From an uncultured Bacteroidales bacterium (GTDB lineage Bacteria; Bacteroidota; Bacteroidia; Bacteroidales; Paludibacteraceae): a DNA stretch of 64,000 nt. Where the stretch lies: assembly GCA_902798385.1 (NCBI GenBank), contig CADBWK010000007.1, positions 1 to 64,000 of the forward strand, in the 5' to 3' direction. A model generated the notes under the pieces. The model was not told where the DNA came from and searched no databases. It saw nothing but the letters and a program-made list of their open reading frames with translations. Positions 63,074 through 64,000 of this stretch are shown here, piece by piece. Position 1 is the stretch's first letter. Each line of letters opens with the position of its first letter. The position numbers and the translations under genes are program-made.

Positions 63074-63123
63074 TTTTTGAAAATTAGTGATTTATTGTGG
63101 TAAAAACGTTACCATAAAATCCT

Positions 63124-64000
63124 TTAATTCCGGAATTGGAGTTCGCCGTCGTGCAATTCGACGATGACGGGTTTGTTCTGATCGACTTTGCCGGCGATGA
63201 TGGACTTCGAGAGTTCATTGAGCACGAGTCGTTGCAGTGCCCGCTTAACCGGTCTTGCACCGAACTGCGGATCGTAGCCTTCCTTGGCGATATAACGGAT
63301 GGCATCGTCCGTGACGCGCAGGTCGATACCTTGGTCTTCGAGCATCTTATGGATGCGGCTTACTTGCAGTCCGACCACGGCCTTGATATCGTCTTCGGTC
63401 AGTTCGCTGAAGTGGATGATCTCATCGATACGGTTGATGAACTCCGGTCGTACTTGTGCCCGTAACTGCTCTTCCGTGAGGTTGGAGGTCATGATGATAA
63501 GGGTGTTCTTGAAGTTGACGACACGTCCTTTGTTATCCGTCAGACGACCGTCATCGAGCACTTGCAGCAGGACGTTGAAGACATCCGGATGGGCTTTCTC
63601 TATCTCATCGAAGAGTACAACCGAGTATGGCTTGCGTCGGATGGCTTCGGTCAGTTGACCGCCTTCATCATAGCCTACGTATCCCGGAGGGGCACCGATC
63701 AGACGCGTCGCGCTGAACTTCTCCTGGTACTCGGACATATCGATACGCGTCATCATGTTCTCATCATCGAAGAGGTAGTCTGCGAGCGCTTTGGCGAGCT
63801 CGGTCTTACCGACACCGGTGGTACCTAAGAAGATGAAACTGCCGATGGGTCGTTTGGGGTCTTGTAAGCCCGCGCGGCTACGCCGGATGGCGTCGCTGAC
63901 CGCCTCGATAGCGGCATCTTGCCCGATGACGCGCTTGTGCAGTTCTTCCTCGAGGTGCAGCAGCTTATCGCGCTCGGACTGCATCATCTTCGCTACCGGT
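63124..64000 (-). CDS. clpB: Chaperone ClpB, C-terminal part, 5' end outside window
   Basis: The last 292 residues of a disaggregase: the end of the linker (PVAKMMQSE), the whole second AAA+ domain and the C-terminal subdomain. Walker A is [14 protein letters not shown], the pore loop [13 protein letters not shown], Walker [14 protein letters not shown], and the arginine finger lies in [10 protein letters not shown]. Between sensor-1 (IIMTSNL) and RPEF there are only nine residues (TEEQLRAQV), against about 29 in E. coli ClpB. The frame is kept, so this may be a real shortening or a 60-bp deletion in the sequence. The frame runs open to the window edge. Confidence 0.92.
   Translation of the reverse strand, partial: PVAKMMQSERDKLLHLEEELHKRVIGQDAAIEAVSDAIRRSRAGLQDPKRPIGSFIFLGTTGVGKTELAKALADYLFDDENMMTRIDMSEYQEKFSATRLIGAPPGYVGYDEGGQLTEAIRRKPYSVVLFDEIEKAHPDVFNVLLQVLDDGRLTDNKGRVVNFKNTLIIMTSNLTEEQLRAQVRPEFINRIDEIIHFSELTEDDIKAVVGLQVSRIHKMLEDQGIDLRVTDDAIRYIAKEGYDPQFGARPVKRALQRLVLNELSKSIIAGKVDQNKPVIVELHDGELQFRN

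Overview
The window looks like a chromosomal segment of a member of the Bacteroidales. It has a SusC/SusD pair, a membrane-spanning HU/LysM protein, BspA-like leucine-rich repeat proteins, a PPi-dependent phosphofructokinase, and promoters of the Bacteroidetes type (-33 TTTG, -7 TAnnTTTG). Most genes are tightly packed and of moderate GC. The gene at 58348-62433 and the toxin-antitoxin pair beside it are visibly more AT-rich and look like recent arrivals. I cannot name the genus; an uncultured gut lineage is a reasonable guess. No rRNA, CRISPR array, insertion sequence or origin was seen.

Layout. 1-1258 is the 3' part of a DUF3987-type protein, followed by a possible small RNA and tRNA-Gln. 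1723-5337 (minus) holds ispG, pfp and a small TPR-like secreted protein. At 5450-5512 is a tRNA-Lys-like gene that lacks half of its T arm. 5546-11525 (minus) is an operon of two small envelope proteins, transketolase and leuS. 11609-16775 (minus) is rplU-rpmA-serS followed by three glycosylation genes (a GtrA/deacetylase fusion, a GtrB-like GT2 and a GT87). 17139-22428 (plus) carries a LysM glucosaminidase, a DUF721 protein, mutS2, an outer-membrane protein and a lipoprotein phosphoesterase. 22429-41486 (minus) is a near-continuous run of thirteen genes from recQ through rimO, two HU proteins, uvrA, a surface-polysaccharide set (CapD, WecA, two glycosyltransferases, a deacetylase) and an ABC-F protein to two large surface proteins.

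41665-55171 is a polysaccharide utilisation locus, most likely for beta-1,4-galactan. The plus-strand operon (MFS sugar transporter, SusC, SusD, SusE-like lipoprotein) converges on a minus-strand operon (GH53 endo-galactanase, galactokinase, aldose 1-epimerase, GH2 beta-galactosidase). The GH53 cuts galactan, SusCD imports the pieces, GH2 frees galactose, and GalM and GalK feed it to the Leloir pathway. No regulator, galT or galE lies in the window. After it come a small membrane protein, panB, a FecCD permease, a 465-bp gene-free stretch with a possible repeat-containing RNA, the large AT-rich surface protein, the toxin-antitoxin pair and the C-terminal part of clpB.

The most unusual signal is a set of degenerate tandem repeats with a 7-bp period (some with 9 or 11 bp), scattered through the window. 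Several lie in frame inside conserved enzymes and others supply a start or stop codon. Also notable are the T-arm-deleted tRNA-Lys, an extended -33 promoter motif (TTTGCATATGTC) shared by about a dozen promoters, terminators that overlap the next gene's promoter, and a protein that appears to join DNA to the cell wall.
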